A stretch of DNA of 64,000 nucleotides from Lactarius indigo (taxonomy: Eukaryota > Basidiomycota > Agaricomycetes > Russulales > Russulaceae), in the NCBI GenBank assembly GCA_025766275.1, contig JAFKAC010000025.1, forward strand, positions 434,001 through 498,000. The letters run 5' to 3'. The notes under the pieces are model-generated. The model ran no database searches. It had not been told where the DNA came from and worked only from the letters and a program-made list of their open reading frames with translations. A program made the translations under genes and the position numbers. Shown here in pieces: positions 11,679 through 21,672 of the stretch. How positions within the stretch are numbered: the first letter of the stretch is position 1; every line of letters begins with the position of its first letter.

Positions 11679-11970
11679 GAGTACCAAAGACAGGCTTGAT
11701 GTTCTCAGAAAGTCTCACAAGATTTGCGCCACTTGCGGTCCTCTGAGTCAAAATGGAATTGAAAGATAGTGGTTTTGTGAGAACTGGTGGGCCACCCACT
11801 GAGCAGAGGAAAACAAGTGAGTCATTGGAATGAAAGTTGGAATGAGTACAGTGGTCATGGTCTAAGCCACCAGGCCTGAGGCCAATCAGGGGGTTATGGC
11901 CATTGCATTCTCCATTGTGATGTCCCAAAAATCCTCTCCATGAACCCAGACCCTGAGCACTCAAATATCC
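11679..11970. repeat. Direct repeat, left copy (~292 bp)
   Basis: Closely matches 13662-13961 in the same orientation, from the shared G-A-G-T-A-C-C to the shared A-A-A-T-A-T-C-C. It starts about 106 bp upstream of the RBR start codon and marks the abrupt change from gene island to repeat-rich DNA. No TG...CA ends or target duplication were found, so it is not called an LTR. Confidence 0.75.
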
Positions 11971-12308
11971 TGAATACTACCTCCCCAGGGCAAGCCCAAG
12001 GGGGTCATCCCCTGCAGCAAGCCCAGGAGGATCCACCACAGCAAGCCCAGAGGGATCTGCCAGAGCAAGAGGGGGACCTGCCAGAGCAAGCCCAGGTGGA
12101 TCTGCCACAGAGAGCCCTGGGGGATCTACCACAGCAAGAGGGGGATCTGCACCAGCTTCCATTCAGGATCTGGATTACATGTCACCACCTATTGCACATG
12201 GCAGTGACAGCCCTTTTGGGCACCGTGAGTCTAGTTCTGGCATATCACAAACAATACATTGCAGCTCTGATAATTGGTGGTGCTGTATTGCTGTTTGGAA
12301 TATTGTAA
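11940..12308 (+). CDS. Possible small Gln/Pro-rich repeat protein with a C-terminal membrane segment
   Basis: Unrecognised open frame of 122 codons starting inside the left direct repeat. The first half is a degenerate 7-8 residue repeat (variants of L-P-Q-Q-A-Q-x-D). The last ~45 residues are strongly hydrophobic (L-G-T-V-S-L-V-L-A-Y and I-I-G-G-A-V-L-L-F-G) and could span the membrane once. It lies wholly within repetitive DNA and may be only a chance frame over a minisatellite (about 11985-12160). Confidence 0.25.
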   Translation: MNPDPEHSNILNTTSPGQAQGGHPLQQAQEDPPQQAQRDLPEQEGDLPEQAQVDLPQRALGDLPQQEGDLHQLPFRIWITCHHLLHMAVTALLGTVSLVLAYHKQYIAALIIGGAVLLFGIL

Positions 12309-13204
12309 GAAACTCATTCTCATTACCACTCAGAATGAACGTTCACCCTGGGCCAGTCAAGGTCCTATTTTGCTAATTTCTTCGAACAGAGGTCCTGGGC
12401 CAACCATTGGTACTTCCAAACAGACTTGCCATCTGTCCTGGTTGATACTGTCAAGAAGGCCACCTACAGCTTCACTACATTCATTGCAAGGGGGGGTCAA
12501 ACAAGGGGTTGAACTGAAATCACTGGGGTCCGGACTGTTGGATTTTTAGTCAGCACCTTGGTCAGCATGCAGTCAGCATGCTCAACCTCAAGAACAGCCA
12601 GTCACTTGCAGCCGCTCAGTCTCAGTCTCATAGGGGCTCATGCACTCCCTTTTCCCATCCTATTTTGTCATTGCCTCTGTACTTTCAACCCCTGTTTCAT
12701 GCTTTCATTGGCTCATGTGTATTTACTTTGATTTGCTTTGCTTTACCTCTGTTGCTTTGGAAACTGTATAAAGAAGTGCATCTATGTATCAAATCAACCA
12801 TCCAATTTTTCCATCAGCTTCACACATCCTTGTTTGCCAACTGAACCAGCTACCTGCCACCTGACCAGCAAGACTTAGCCAGATCACTTTTGCCCCTGAC
12901 CTTTACACCAGACATGGATTCAGTGTCTCAGGCTTGTCCACTTAAACTCTCAAACTCATTATCATCATCATATCCATTCCTGGACTCCTCTTCATCATTA
13001 TCCCCATTCCCAAACCCATCATCATCGCCCTCATTCCCAGCCCCACCACCACCTGTACACAAAGCTTGGCACAAAGCTTGTCTTGGTAGGCATTTTCAAA
13101 GGCATTCTGATGGGTCTCAGTCAGCATCAGCTGGCAGCCCCAAACAGTTGCACCCAAAATCACTCACTATCTTTCCCATTGTTTTCGGCATTATTGGACA
13201 TCAG

Positions 13205-13552
13205 CAGCATGCCTGAGAAGCACAGGTGGGCCCATCCAAAATGATTGGTAGCATGCTGAAGCAGCAACAATGGGCCTATCTGAACATATCAGCAGCATGC
13301 CTAAGAAGTACAGGTGGGCCCATTTAAAAACATTGGCATCATGCAAAAGCAGCACAGATGGGCCCACCCAAAACCATTGGCACTATGCTGAAGCAGCACA
13401 GGTGGGCCCATCCAAAAACATTGGCAGCATGCCAAAGCAGCACAGATGGGCCCATCCAAAAACATCAGCAGTATATCTGAGAAGTACAGGTGGGCCCATT
13501 TAAAAACATCAGCAACATGCCTCAGCAGCAACAATGGGCCCATGTGAGCATT
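13205..13552. repeat. 44-bp minisatellite, about 8 copies
   Basis: Head-to-tail array with a unit of about 44 bp built around G-G-T-G-G-G-C-C-C-A-T, an A-rich stretch, then A-G-C-A-T-G-C. Units differ at several positions. It lies between the two ~295-bp direct repeats. Noncoding as far as can be seen. Confidence 0.8.
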
Positions 13553-13661
13553 TAGACTATATATCTACAATGGGCCCACATTGGCTTTTCTGATATTTAT
13601 GGCGCATTGTCATGTGGGTTTTACCAACTACTTCAGTCAAGTCTTGCTACATGGGCTCAGA

Positions 13662-13961
13662 GTACCTATCAAAGACAGGCTTGATGTCACGGTTCTCAGA
13701 AAGTCTCACAAGATTTGTGCCACTTGGGGTCCTCTGAGTCAAATTAAAATTGAAAGATAGTGGTTTTGTGAGAACTGGTGGGCCACTTACCAAGCAGAGG
13801 AAAACAAGTGAGTTGTTGGAATGCAAGTTGGAATGAGTATAGTGGTCATGGTCTAAGCCACCAGGCCTGAGGCCAATCAGGGGTTTATAGCCATTGTGTT
13901 CCCCATTGTGACATTCCAAAAATCCTCTCCATAAACCCAGACCCTGAGCACTCAAATATCC
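13662..13961. repeat. Direct repeat, right copy (~300 bp)
   Basis: Second copy of the 11679-11970 repeat, same orientation, with extra TATC and TCACG insertions relative to the left copy. Together the two bound a ~2.3-kb unit containing the Gln-rich frame and the minisatellite. Confidence 0.75.
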
Positions 13962-13967
13962 AAGATT

Positions 13968-15605
13968 GTTGATAAGTGACCCTTGTGCACTTAGTGGCTC
14001 ATATGGACCGGACTTGCAGCATGGACTGCTTTAGATTAGATATACAGGACTTGTAGATTAGATACTGTTTGATCTGTACAATCTATTACTTATCATTGCA
14101 TCACCTATGATATCACTGTACTATGACATCATGCAGACTCCTCTGGACTTGTCATTGTACTACGCCTTTGTTCTTTCTTTGTCTATATCTTTATTGTGAT
14201 GTCATTATGATATCACTTCAGTCTGGACTCTTCTTGTTTTCACGCTCCTTGTTCTCCATCTGTACATTCCTTTTGTCCACCTGTAGAACAATGTCTCTTG
14301 TACTATGTGACTCTATGTTACTCTCTTGTATTAGTGTCACACCTGTAAACAGTATAAGTAGAGTACCATGTACGCTCCTGGTCCACATCAGTTCTCACTG
14401 CTTGTGTGCCAGACACTTCTGCTTTACCTTGCTTGACTTCCTGTTGCTGCTTTCCAGCCACCCAGCCTATCTCACCACAGTCTCCTTTGTCCACTGTGAG
14501 TATGCTATCCTTGTGTGCTGTTCATCAGGTTATGGACCCTGGTGCCCTAGCCACTCCACTTGGCTGGTCACTGTCTTCATAGGAGGACACACCAGGCTAA
14601 GGTCTGTCTGGGGCCTTACCAGCCTTGCCCAAGGCAGAGAGCAGTGGGGCACCACATGTCTCTGCTGAGGAACCTCCTGTACATGTACTGCCCAGTAGTC
14701 CTACTTTCACCCCTACTGTTTTCCTAGCCCCTGCACTATGCACAAGGAGACTGGGTCTGGTATCCCCTTAACTTCAAAATATCCAGGCATGCATGGCCCA
14801 CTGGGCTGTGTATTGTGGAGCTTAGCGCCAGCTGTCTCTGGTGCTCCACACTGGATGCAGGATCTCCTCACCATGGGAGTGTAAAACCTGGTTCAGGCTC
14901 TGGGGGGTGTTCACCTTATGGTGTTCTGCAACCAGATACCTGCCTTGTAGCGGCAATGGGAAAGGATTCAGTAAAGCCACTTGTGGCGATGAGGCAACCA
15001 ACAGGCCGAGGAGGCTGAGGTAGACAGCCTTGGGCCCTGAAAGTATTCACTTCACCTTCCCCCTGATGCAAACCATTTGAGCTGTGTCTTAGACACATCC
15101 TGGCTGGCAGCTAGCTCATGGTATGGCAAAGGGACTCTCCCAACCTGGGCCTAGCCCTTGTATCACTGGCATACTATCAGGAGGTAGGACACATTAGCAT
15201 TCTGGCCTTACAGAATCACAGACAGGAGTGGTACCCCCTCTATCTTTATGTCTTGCAACTATGAAGCACTGTCGCTGACTGCTCCTCGGTGACAGATAAA
15301 TCATCCCAATGTCTGCTTTGTCTTCCACCCCTGCTGCCGGTGCTGGTGCTCCTCCCAGCCCCACTGGTGGCTCTTCAGCACTTCCAGCTGTCTCTGGATC
15401 CACAGCCTCTGGGTGACTCTCCAATGCCCACACCACAACCTTTGGCATGCTGTCTGGCATCCACCTGACACAGTTTGACAGTACCTGTCATGAACACCCC
15501 CTATTACGCCCCCTATTTTTCCTTCTTTTCCACCTCACTCGCTTCTTTGTAATGCTGGCATCATTCCGCTGGCACTGTTCTGCTGGCATTGCTTTGCTGG
15601 CATCC
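13968..15605. other. Repeat-like DNA, possible old LTR-element remains
   Basis: Begins TGTTGATAAG and has a TATA-like TATAAGTAGA near 14354 followed by a pyrimidine-rich stretch, as in LTR promoters. Around 15311 a short Ser/Ala/Pro-rich plus-strand frame, interrupted by TGA, resembles a retrotransposon Gag start, but the match is weak. No pol domain, end pair or target duplication was found. The right end is bounded by the gypsy A' LTR. Confidence 0.3.
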
Positions 15606-15688
15606 TGTTACGTTTCGACTTGTACATGTGATGCTCTGACTTGGGACCCTTACTGTACCGGTTGTGATTACGGTGGTAAGGTATATTA
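15606..15688 (+). repeat. Gypsy A' LTR, left part (split by copia)
   Basis: Starts TGTTACGTTT and matches the reverse complement of the 42393/49544 ends of the gypsy A LTR (shared C-C-C-T-T-A-C-T-G-T-A-C-C-G-G). The LTR is interrupted at 15688 by the copia element and resumes at 21210. Confidence 0.85.
15684..15688. other. Target site duplication of the copia element (TATTA), left
   Basis: The five bases TATTA immediately precede the left LTR and are repeated at 21205-21209 immediately after the right LTR. Confidence 0.85.
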
Positions 15689-16222
15689 TGTTGAAGTGAG
15701 TCTATAAATATACGTTATCGATTGATTTCTTTTGTGTCCACGAGGACTACATGCAAACCGGCGCAAGTCCTCATTACTTACATTTTCGGCTCGTTATTCT
15801 TGCGTGTACGGATGCCGGACCATGAGTCCTGGATCCTCTCCCGGTCGTACTCAGCCGCGGATTCACTATACCGTCGCTCTGCGGAAGCAGAGCATAAAAC
15901 TTCCTACTATACAGTTTATACTCCCTACAGTTATATAAGTTCCTACTTCCTCTCAGTAGTACCTCAGCTTTTGCCCTGTTAGTGTGCGCATTCGCTGAGG
16001 TAAGATCTTTGTATGATACTTTGTATTCGCCTGTGCTTACGCGCTCCGTAGCCCCTTTTTGTCTTCTTGTGCAGGTGAATAAATTACCTAGCTTTTGCCC
16101 TGTTAGTGTGCGCATTCGCTGAGCCCCTTTTTGTCTTCTCGTGCAGACATTGTCCGCGCACACGTCGGTCTTTACGACTTTATTCACAATCTATTTTATT
16201 CGAGCGTCCTTACCTCATAAGA
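15689..16222 (+). repeat. Copia 5' LTR (534 bp)
   Basis: Begins TGTTGAAGTG. Exactly the same length as the right LTR and contains an internal duplicated block beginning C-T-T-T-T-G-C-C-C-T-G-T-T-A-G. The end assigned by the target duplication is TAAGA rather than the usual CA. Confidence 0.92.
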
Positions 16223-16226
16223 GGTT

Positions 16227-19200
16227 ATGGGCCCTGCCATCCCTGCTGCTATGAATGATCCCCTTCCTACCTCCGTTCCCCGCCTCGACCCCACCGGCTC
16301 CAACTGGGCAATCTTTAGTATGCGCTTCCAAGAAGCTATGGAGGCAAACCAGAAGTGGACCCACTTTACCGGCAAGTCCACATGCCCTGTTGCAGCTGAC
16401 CCGAACAAGCCCACGGATGACGAAAAGAAAGCCATCGCCGAGTGGACCCAGGAGGAGACAGTCGCCAAGTATCTTCTTTCTCAGCGCCTCCCCGATTCCA
16501 CAGCCGTTCGTTTGAAGTCACTCACCTCAGCCGAAGAATGCTGGAACAAGGTTACTACCGAGTTCAGCGTGAAGAGCCAGTATGCGGAGACTGACATGCT
16601 CACCGCCTTTTCCGAGATGCGTTGCCCACGCGGTGGAGACGTCCGTTCATTCCTCGGACAGATGCGCGTGAAGCGCGAGGAGCTCGCGGCTGTAGGCGTC
16701 ACTGTATCCGAGAAAGAGTATCGGTCAGCGATAATCAAGGCTATCCCAGACGAAATGTCCAAGTTCGCCTCAGGCTTGCTCACCGCCGCTTGCGTCCTGT
16801 CCCCTACCACTTCCATCGACCCCGATCTTCTTATCGACCATATTTCCGAGGAGGCCGATCGTTTGGCGGCCCGGCGGAAGTGCGATGGAGCTACATCTGG
16901 CAAAGGGAAGCAACCCCAGAGCCAGGATGAAGCGATGGCGGCAACGCATGGGGACGGAAAGAAACGAAGGAAAGGCAAGTGCCACAACTGTGGCAAACTT
17001 GGTCACTGGGCACGTGAGTGCCGTTCGCCGAAGAAGGACACCCAGTCCAACCAAAATCAAAACCAGTCAAACTCGTCTGGGCAGTCTAGTCAACCGCCGA
17101 CGTACCAGAATGCCACTAAGCCCGAGAACAAGCCAGTCAGATCAGCCAACGCCGTGGCGATCCCCGAAGACGACGCCAGCGCAGAGGGCTGGACGTCCGT
17201 TGAGCCAGACGGATGCTGGTCGGCTGTGTTCACCGGGGACGTCTTCGAGCTACCGGAAAGCCAAGTTGTCACCCCTCGAGAATGCGAAGAAGCAGGGGCG
17301 AGCGCCGCGTTGTCTGGCAGGCTCGCAGCAGCTGCTATCACGCAGATCGAGGCGGCGAGACCCGCCCGTGTAGAACTTTACGACTCCAGCGCCACGCGCC
17401 ATATTTCGCCCTATCGCGACGACTTCCTGACTTACCGATCGCTCGAGCATCCGGTCTTCCTGAACGCGGCCAACGGCCAGCAGTTCCCGGCTGTGGGCAC
17501 CGGCAGCATGGTGGTCAGTGCGCCGAACGGAAATGGCAAGTCCGAGCTCACGCTCGAGAATGTACTGCACGCACCGTCTGTCGGCTACACCTTAGTGTCC
17601 CTTGGGGCGTTGGACAGCCTGGGCTACCGCATCACAATCGGCGGGGGCCACCTCAAAATCCAGTCTGGCGCGGGAGAGCGTCTCGCGAGCATCGCGCGCA
17701 CGCTGCGCGGACTGTATCGTGTTGCGCATGAGTGTGATGGCGGGTACGCTGTGGAAATCGTCAGCGCCATGGAGCTTCACAGGCGCATGGGGCATATCGC
17801 ACCCGCCAGTGCACGCAAGCTCGTCGAAGCCAGGCTCGTCACCGGCATTGCACTCGACCCGAATTCGCGGGAAGAACATTGCGAGGCGTGCCTCTATGCC
17901 CGCGCCACCCATCAGCCCATCCCCAAATTATGCATTAGCCCCCAAGCCAAGCACTTCGGAGATGAGATACATACTGATGTGTGGGGCCCAGCCCCGGTTG
18001 CAACGTGTCAAGGTCGCCGGTACTTCATCACATTCACCGACGACGCCACCCGCTATACGGTGACTTACCTCTTAGCGGAAAAGAGCAGCGCCTTCGCAAA
18101 CTACTGTCAGTTCGAGGCATGGGCGCAAACGCAGAACCACTGCGCCGCCATCAAAGTCTTGAGGTCGGATCGGGGCGGCGAGTACCTGAGCGAGGCCTTC
18201 AACACCCACCTCGCCAACGCTGGTACTGTGCGCAGACTTACCGTGCATGACTCGCTGCAACTGAACGGCGTCGCAGAACGACTCAATCGCACCCTCGTGG
18301 AGAAGGTCCGTGCGCTCCTGCATTCGGCCGGCCTTCCCCAGAGTCTGTGGGGGGAAGCCATTCGGCATTCGACATGGTTGAAGAACCGTACCTCAACCCG
18401 CGCCCTTGGCGGCAGCACGCCCTGGCAAGCACTGTACGGGGCCCCTCCCGACCTGTCCGGCTTGAAACGCTTCGGCGAGTCCGTTTGGGTGCACGACCCG
18501 GACGGCTCGAAACTTGATCCGCGTGCGCGCGAAGGACGGTGGCTCGGCTTCGATGTTGAGTCGTGTGGCCACCGTGTATATTGGCCCGCGAACAGATCCG
18601 TCGGCGTCGAAAGAAACGTCTATTTCGCTGCGGCTGAGCGTCTCGAGGGGGAGCAGATGGATGTACCTACCTCCAAAACTTTGCCCGAGTCGCACGCCGC
18701 GCCGATACCCTTGCTGTTCGCGCCGCCGCTGCCCTCAGCGCCTCCCCAGCCAGTCCCTGCCCCAGCACCTCCGTCGAGGCAATCGTCGTTGTCATCGCTA
18801 TCGTCGTTGTCAGAGGTTGAGTCTATGCTGCCAGAACCCGAGCCAGAGCGTACCAGTCGCCTCAGAAAACCGTCTCGCATCGTGCGAGAGCTCCAAGCAG
18901 GCGTCGGCGTCGCCTCCACTCGTCGTTCGGACCCAGTCATACCCAAAGGAATTTCCGTCCCTGGTAGCTTTGCAGATGATGAGGGGGAGTCCATCGATAT
19001 GGCGTGGTCAGTTGAAAGTGGTCTGCCGACTCTACGCGAAGATTGGGTCGGAGTCAAAATGGCTCTGGTGGCTGAAACGGCTGACTCTGAAGCTCTCGAA
19101 CCCCGAAACCTAGCTGAGGCGAAGCGCCGGCCCGACTGGCCGCTCTGGGAGCAGGCCATTCGCGAAGAGCTTGCTACTCTCCACACCGCCAGCACCTGGA

Positions 19201-20663
19201 CACTCGAACATGCACCCCCTGGAGCAAATGTTATCGGCTCGAAGTGGGTATTCAAGGCCAAGAAAGATGCTTCCGGCAAGGTTGTGCGCTACAAGGCGCG
19301 CCTCGTGGCGCAGGGCTTCAGTCAGGTCGAAGGAGTCGACTATTTCGACACTTATGCCCCGGTCGCCCGACTCGCGTCATCACGCACGGTCATTGCAATG
19401 GCCAATCGCCTTGGGTTGGAGCTGCACCAGGTTGACATTAAGGGTGCGTACCTCAACGGCGAACTGATGCCTGATGAGGTGTTGTACATGCGCCACCCCC
19501 CCAGCTATCGAGAGGACACTTCCGGCCGTGTTCTGCGCCTCCGCAAGTCATTGTATGGCCTCAAGCAAGCCGGCCGCCGCTGGTACCAGAAATTCACTCA
19601 GATCCTCAGTAGCCTCGGGTTCCAGCAGTGTAAAGTCAACCAGGCTGTGTTTTACAAGCATATCAAGAACCCTCGCGCGATCATCGTCATCGCGGTCCAC
19701 GTCGATGACTCCACCATCGCGGCAAGCAGCGCCGCTGCAGTCGATGCCCTCAAGGCTGGGCTCCGTAAGCACGTTGAGGTCACGGACCTCGGCGAGCTCC
19801 ACTGGATGCTCGGGATCGAGGTGAAGCGGGACCGCGCTGGGGGCACTGTGCACCTGTCACAGCGGTCCTATATCGACTCAATTCTGCGACGTTTCGGTTT
19901 CGACGACGCAAAGACCGTTTCCACCCCCTTCGACACCCAAGTTCGGCTCACCTTGGAGCAAGCCCCGGCGGATGTGGCCGAGTTCGCGGTCATGCGCGAC
20001 GTGCCCTACCGCGAGGCTGTCGGCGCGCTCAACTGGGCAGCGCTCGCTACTCGCCCGGACATCGCATTCGCGGTCGCCACTGTTGCTCGATTCTCGGCTA
20101 ACCCCGGAATGACACACTGGACCGCGGTAAAACGCATCTTCCGCTATCTGGCGGGGACGCGCGATTTATGGCTCACATACGGCGAAGCGCGTCGCACCCT
20201 GGTCGGGTACGCTGACGCTGACGGCAGCATGACGGAGGACCGCCGCGCGATCACAGGATACGCGTTCCTCATCGACGGCGGTGCGGTCTCCTGGTCTTCG
20301 AAGAAGCAGGAGATCGTGTCCCTCTCCACCACCGAGAGCGAGTACGTCGCTGCGACGCACGGCATGAAGGAGGCCTTGTGGCTCCGGAATCTGCTATCCG
20401 AGGTCTTCAAGCCCATCGCCGGCGCGACTACGTTGTTCTCAGACAACCAGTCGGCGATTGCGTTGACGAAGGATCACCAGTTTCACCCGCGCACGAAGCA
20501 CATCGACGTGCGCTACCACTTCATTCGTTGGGTGGTTGAAAACGGCGCTCTACGCCTCGTGTATTGCCCCACGGCGGACATGGTGGCCGACGCGCTGACC
20601 AAAGCGCTCCCCTCACCCAAGGTCAAACACTTCGCTGAATGCCTTGGACTTCGCGCGGTTTGA
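16227..20663 (+). CDS. Copia Gag-Pol polyprotein (1478 aa)
   Basis: Single frame encoding, in order: Gag (about 20-230), CCHC knuckle C-H-N-C-G-K-L-G-H-W-A-R-E-C (about 253), aspartic protease (about 387, reading D-S-S-A-T-R-H-I instead of the usual D-S-G-A), integrase HHCC (H-R-R-M-G-H ... C-E-A-C) with D-D-E residues in H-T-D-V-W-G-P, L-R-S-D-R-G-G-E-Y and G-V-A-E-R-L-N-R-T, reverse transcriptase (W-V-F-K-A-K-K to L-Y-G-L-K-Q-A-G-R, active site H-V-D-D), and RNase H (A-D-A-D-G-S, S-T-T-E-S-E-Y, T-K-H-I-D-V-R-Y-H). The PR-IN-RT-RH order defines copia. The start ATG lies five bases after the LTR, overlapping the region where a primer binding site is expected. It copies element RNA into DNA and integrates it. 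Confidence 0.95.
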   Translation: MGPAIPAAMNDPLPTSVPRLDPTGSNWAIFSMRFQEAMEANQKWTHFTGKSTCPVAADPNKPTDDEKKAIAEWTQEETVAKYLLSQRLPDSTAVRLKSLTSAEECWNKVTTEFSVKSQYAETDMLTAFSEMRCPRGGDVRSFLGQMRVKREELAAVGVTVSEKEYRSAIIKAIPDEMSKFASGLLTAACVLSPTTSIDPDLLIDHISEEADRLAARRKCDGATSGKGKQPQSQDEAMAATHGDGKKRRKGKCHNCGKLGHWARECRSPKKDTQSNQNQNQSNSSGQSSQPPTYQNATKPENKPVRSANAVAIPEDDASAEGWTSVEPDGCWSAVFTGDVFELPESQVVTPRECEEAGASAALSGRLAAAAITQIEAARPARVELYDSSATRHISPYRDDFLTYRSLEHPVFLNAANGQQFPAVGTGSMVVSAPNGNGKSELTLENVLHAPSVGYTLVSLGALDSLGYRITIGGGHLKIQSGAGERLASIARTLRGLYRVAHECDGGYAVEIVSAMELHRRMGHIAPASARKLVEARLVTGIALDPNSREEHCEACLYARATHQPIPKLCISPQAKHFGDEIHTDVWGPAPVATCQGRRYFITFTDDATRYTVTYLLAEKSSAFANYCQFEAWAQTQNHCAAIKVLRSDRGGEYLSEAFNTHLANAGTVRRLTVHDSLQLNGVAERLNRTLVEKVRALLHSAGLPQSLWGEAIRHSTWLKNRTSTRALGGSTPWQALYGAPPDLSGLKRFGESVWVHDPDGSKLDPRAREGRWLGFDVESCGHRVYWPANRSVGVERNVYFAAAERLEGEQMDVPTSKTLPESHAAPIPLLFAPPLPSAPPQPVPAPAPPSRQSSLSSLSSLSEVESMLPEPEPERTSRLRKPSRIVRELQAGVGVASTRRSDPVIPKGISVPGSFADDEGESIDMAWSVESGLPTLREDWVGVKMALVAETADSEALEPRNLAEAKRRPDWPLWEQAIREELATLHTASTWTLEHAPPGANVIGSKWVFKAKKDASGKVVRYKARLVAQGFSQVEGVDYFDTYAPVARLASSRTVIAMANRLGLELHQVDIKGAYLNGELMPDEVLYMRHPPSYREDTSGRVLRLRKSLYGLKQAGRRWYQKFTQILSSLGFQQCKVNQAVFYKHIKNPRAIIVIAVHVDDSTIAASSAAAVDALKAGLRKHVEVTDLGELHWMLGIEVKRDRAGGTVHLSQRSYIDSILRRFGFDDAKTVSTPFDTQVRLTLEQAPADVAEFAVMRDVPYREAVGALNWAALATRPDIAFAVATVARFSANPGMTHWTAVKRIFRYLAGTRDLWLTYGEARRTLVGYADADGSMTEDRRAITGYAFLIDGGAVSWSSKKQEIVSLSTTESEYVAATHGMKEALWLRNLLSEVFKPIAGATTLFSDNQSAIALTKDHQFHPRTKHIDVRYHFIRWVVENGALRLVYCPTADMVADALTKALPSPKVKHFAECLGLRAV

Positions 20664-20670
20664 GGGGGAG
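20662..20670 (+). promoter_or_regulatory. Copia polypurine tract
   Basis: GAGGGGGAG directly precedes the TGTTGAAG start of the right LTR and overlaps the Gag-Pol stop region; this is the expected plus-strand primer position. Confidence 0.8.
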
Positions 20671-21204
20671 TGTTGAAGTGAGTCTATAAATATACGTTAT
20701 CGATTGATTTCTTTTGTGTCCATGAGGACTACGTGCAAACCGGCGCAAGTCCTCATTACTTACATTTTCGGCTCGTTATTCTTGCGTGTACGGATGCTGG
20801 ACCATGAGTCCCGGATCCTCTCCCAGTCGTACTCGGCCGCGGATTCACTATACCGTCGCTCCGCGGAAGCAGAGCATAAAACTTCCTACTATACAGTTTA
20901 TACTCCCTACAGTTATATAAGTTCCTACTTCCTCTCAGTAGTACCTCAGCTTTTGCCCTGTTAGTGTGCGCATTCGCTGAGGTAAGATCTTTGTATGATA
21001 CTTTGTATTCGCCTGTGCTTACGCGCTCCGTAGCCCCTTTTTGTCTTCTTGTGCAGGTGAATAAATTACCTAGCTTTTGCCCTGTTAGTGTGCGCATTCG
21101 CTGAGCCCCTTTTTGTCTTCTCGTGCAGACATTGTCCGCGCACACGTCGGTCTTTACGACTTTATTCACAATCTATTTTATTCGAGCGTCCTTACCTCGT
21201 AAGA
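20671..21204 (+). repeat. Copia 3' LTR (534 bp)
   Basis: Pairs with 15689-16222. Eight differences, all transitions and all at CpG dinucleotides, four decayed sites being in the left copy at positions where this copy keeps CG. Confidence 0.95.
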
Positions 21205-21653
21205 TATTAGTCGCGACTTAGGTGTTTACGATGTAGTATGATAGGAGATTGGGCACGACTGCTGACTGAGAACGGATGCCACTAATACTAGTAGTAGTAG
21301 TATTAGGATTCGAGCTACTTACATGATATGTTGGACGCTACTGTACGGTGACTCATAGCAGCACTTGAAAGCCTGCTTGACTTGTATTTAAGAGTGCTTG
21401 TGAAGACCAAGATACGCCATCTTGGTCTTCTTGAATCATCACTTGTATTCTCTTTCCACCTTTCTCTCTCTCTCTCTCTCTTCCCGCACCTTCTCAGTTT
21501 CTCACATTCGAAGTTCATAAGACAAGGACTTGCTCGTGCACCTCCAAGTGTTCACCAAGGCAAGAACACGGACCTTCGTGTCGTCATGGCTATTCGCTAA
21601 GTTGTTATCGCCTATCTGAGCTCAAGTCAAGCTAACATTGTGACGACGTTACA
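21205..21653 (+). repeat. Gypsy A' LTR, right part, with TATTA duplication
   Basis: TATTA (21205-21209) then the rest of the gypsy LTR, aligning with the reverse complement of 41942-42393 (shared G-T-T-G-G-A-C-G-C-T-A-C and C-C-A-A-G-A-T-A-C-G-C-C-A-T-C-T-T-G-G). It ends G-T-T-A-C-A followed by the same TTAAGACCAAG that follows the gypsy A LTR. LTR length without the copia insert is about 527 bp, against 452 bp in A, so A' is a related but distinct variant. Confidence 0.85.
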
Positions 21654-21672
21654 TTAAGACCAAGATACCATC

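Larger units (their letters stand above)
15689..21204 (+). mobile_element. Full-length Ty1/copia retrotransposon
   Basis: 5,516 bp with two 534-bp LTRs (15689-16222 and 20671-21204) differing at eight positions, a flanking TATTA duplication, one uninterrupted Gag-Pol frame and a polypurine tract (GAGGGGGAG, 20662-20670) abutting the right LTR. It is inserted in the LTR of an older gypsy copy in the same orientation. An intact frame and 98.5% LTR identity indicate a recent insertion, although the protease motif is altered. Confidence 0.96.

Noticed and set aside
11679..13961. The ~295-bp direct repeats as LTRs of one element
   Set aside because: No TG...CA ends, primer site, polypurine tract, target duplication or pol sequence between them.
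14123..14668. 181-codon plus-strand frame rich in Leu, Ser and Cys
   Set aside because: Pyrimidine-rich LTR-like DNA gives such frames by chance; a TATA-like motif lies inside it.
18620..19279. 219-codon minus-strand frame inside the copia ORF
   Set aside because: Antisense of the reverse transcriptase and linker coding region; no features of its own.
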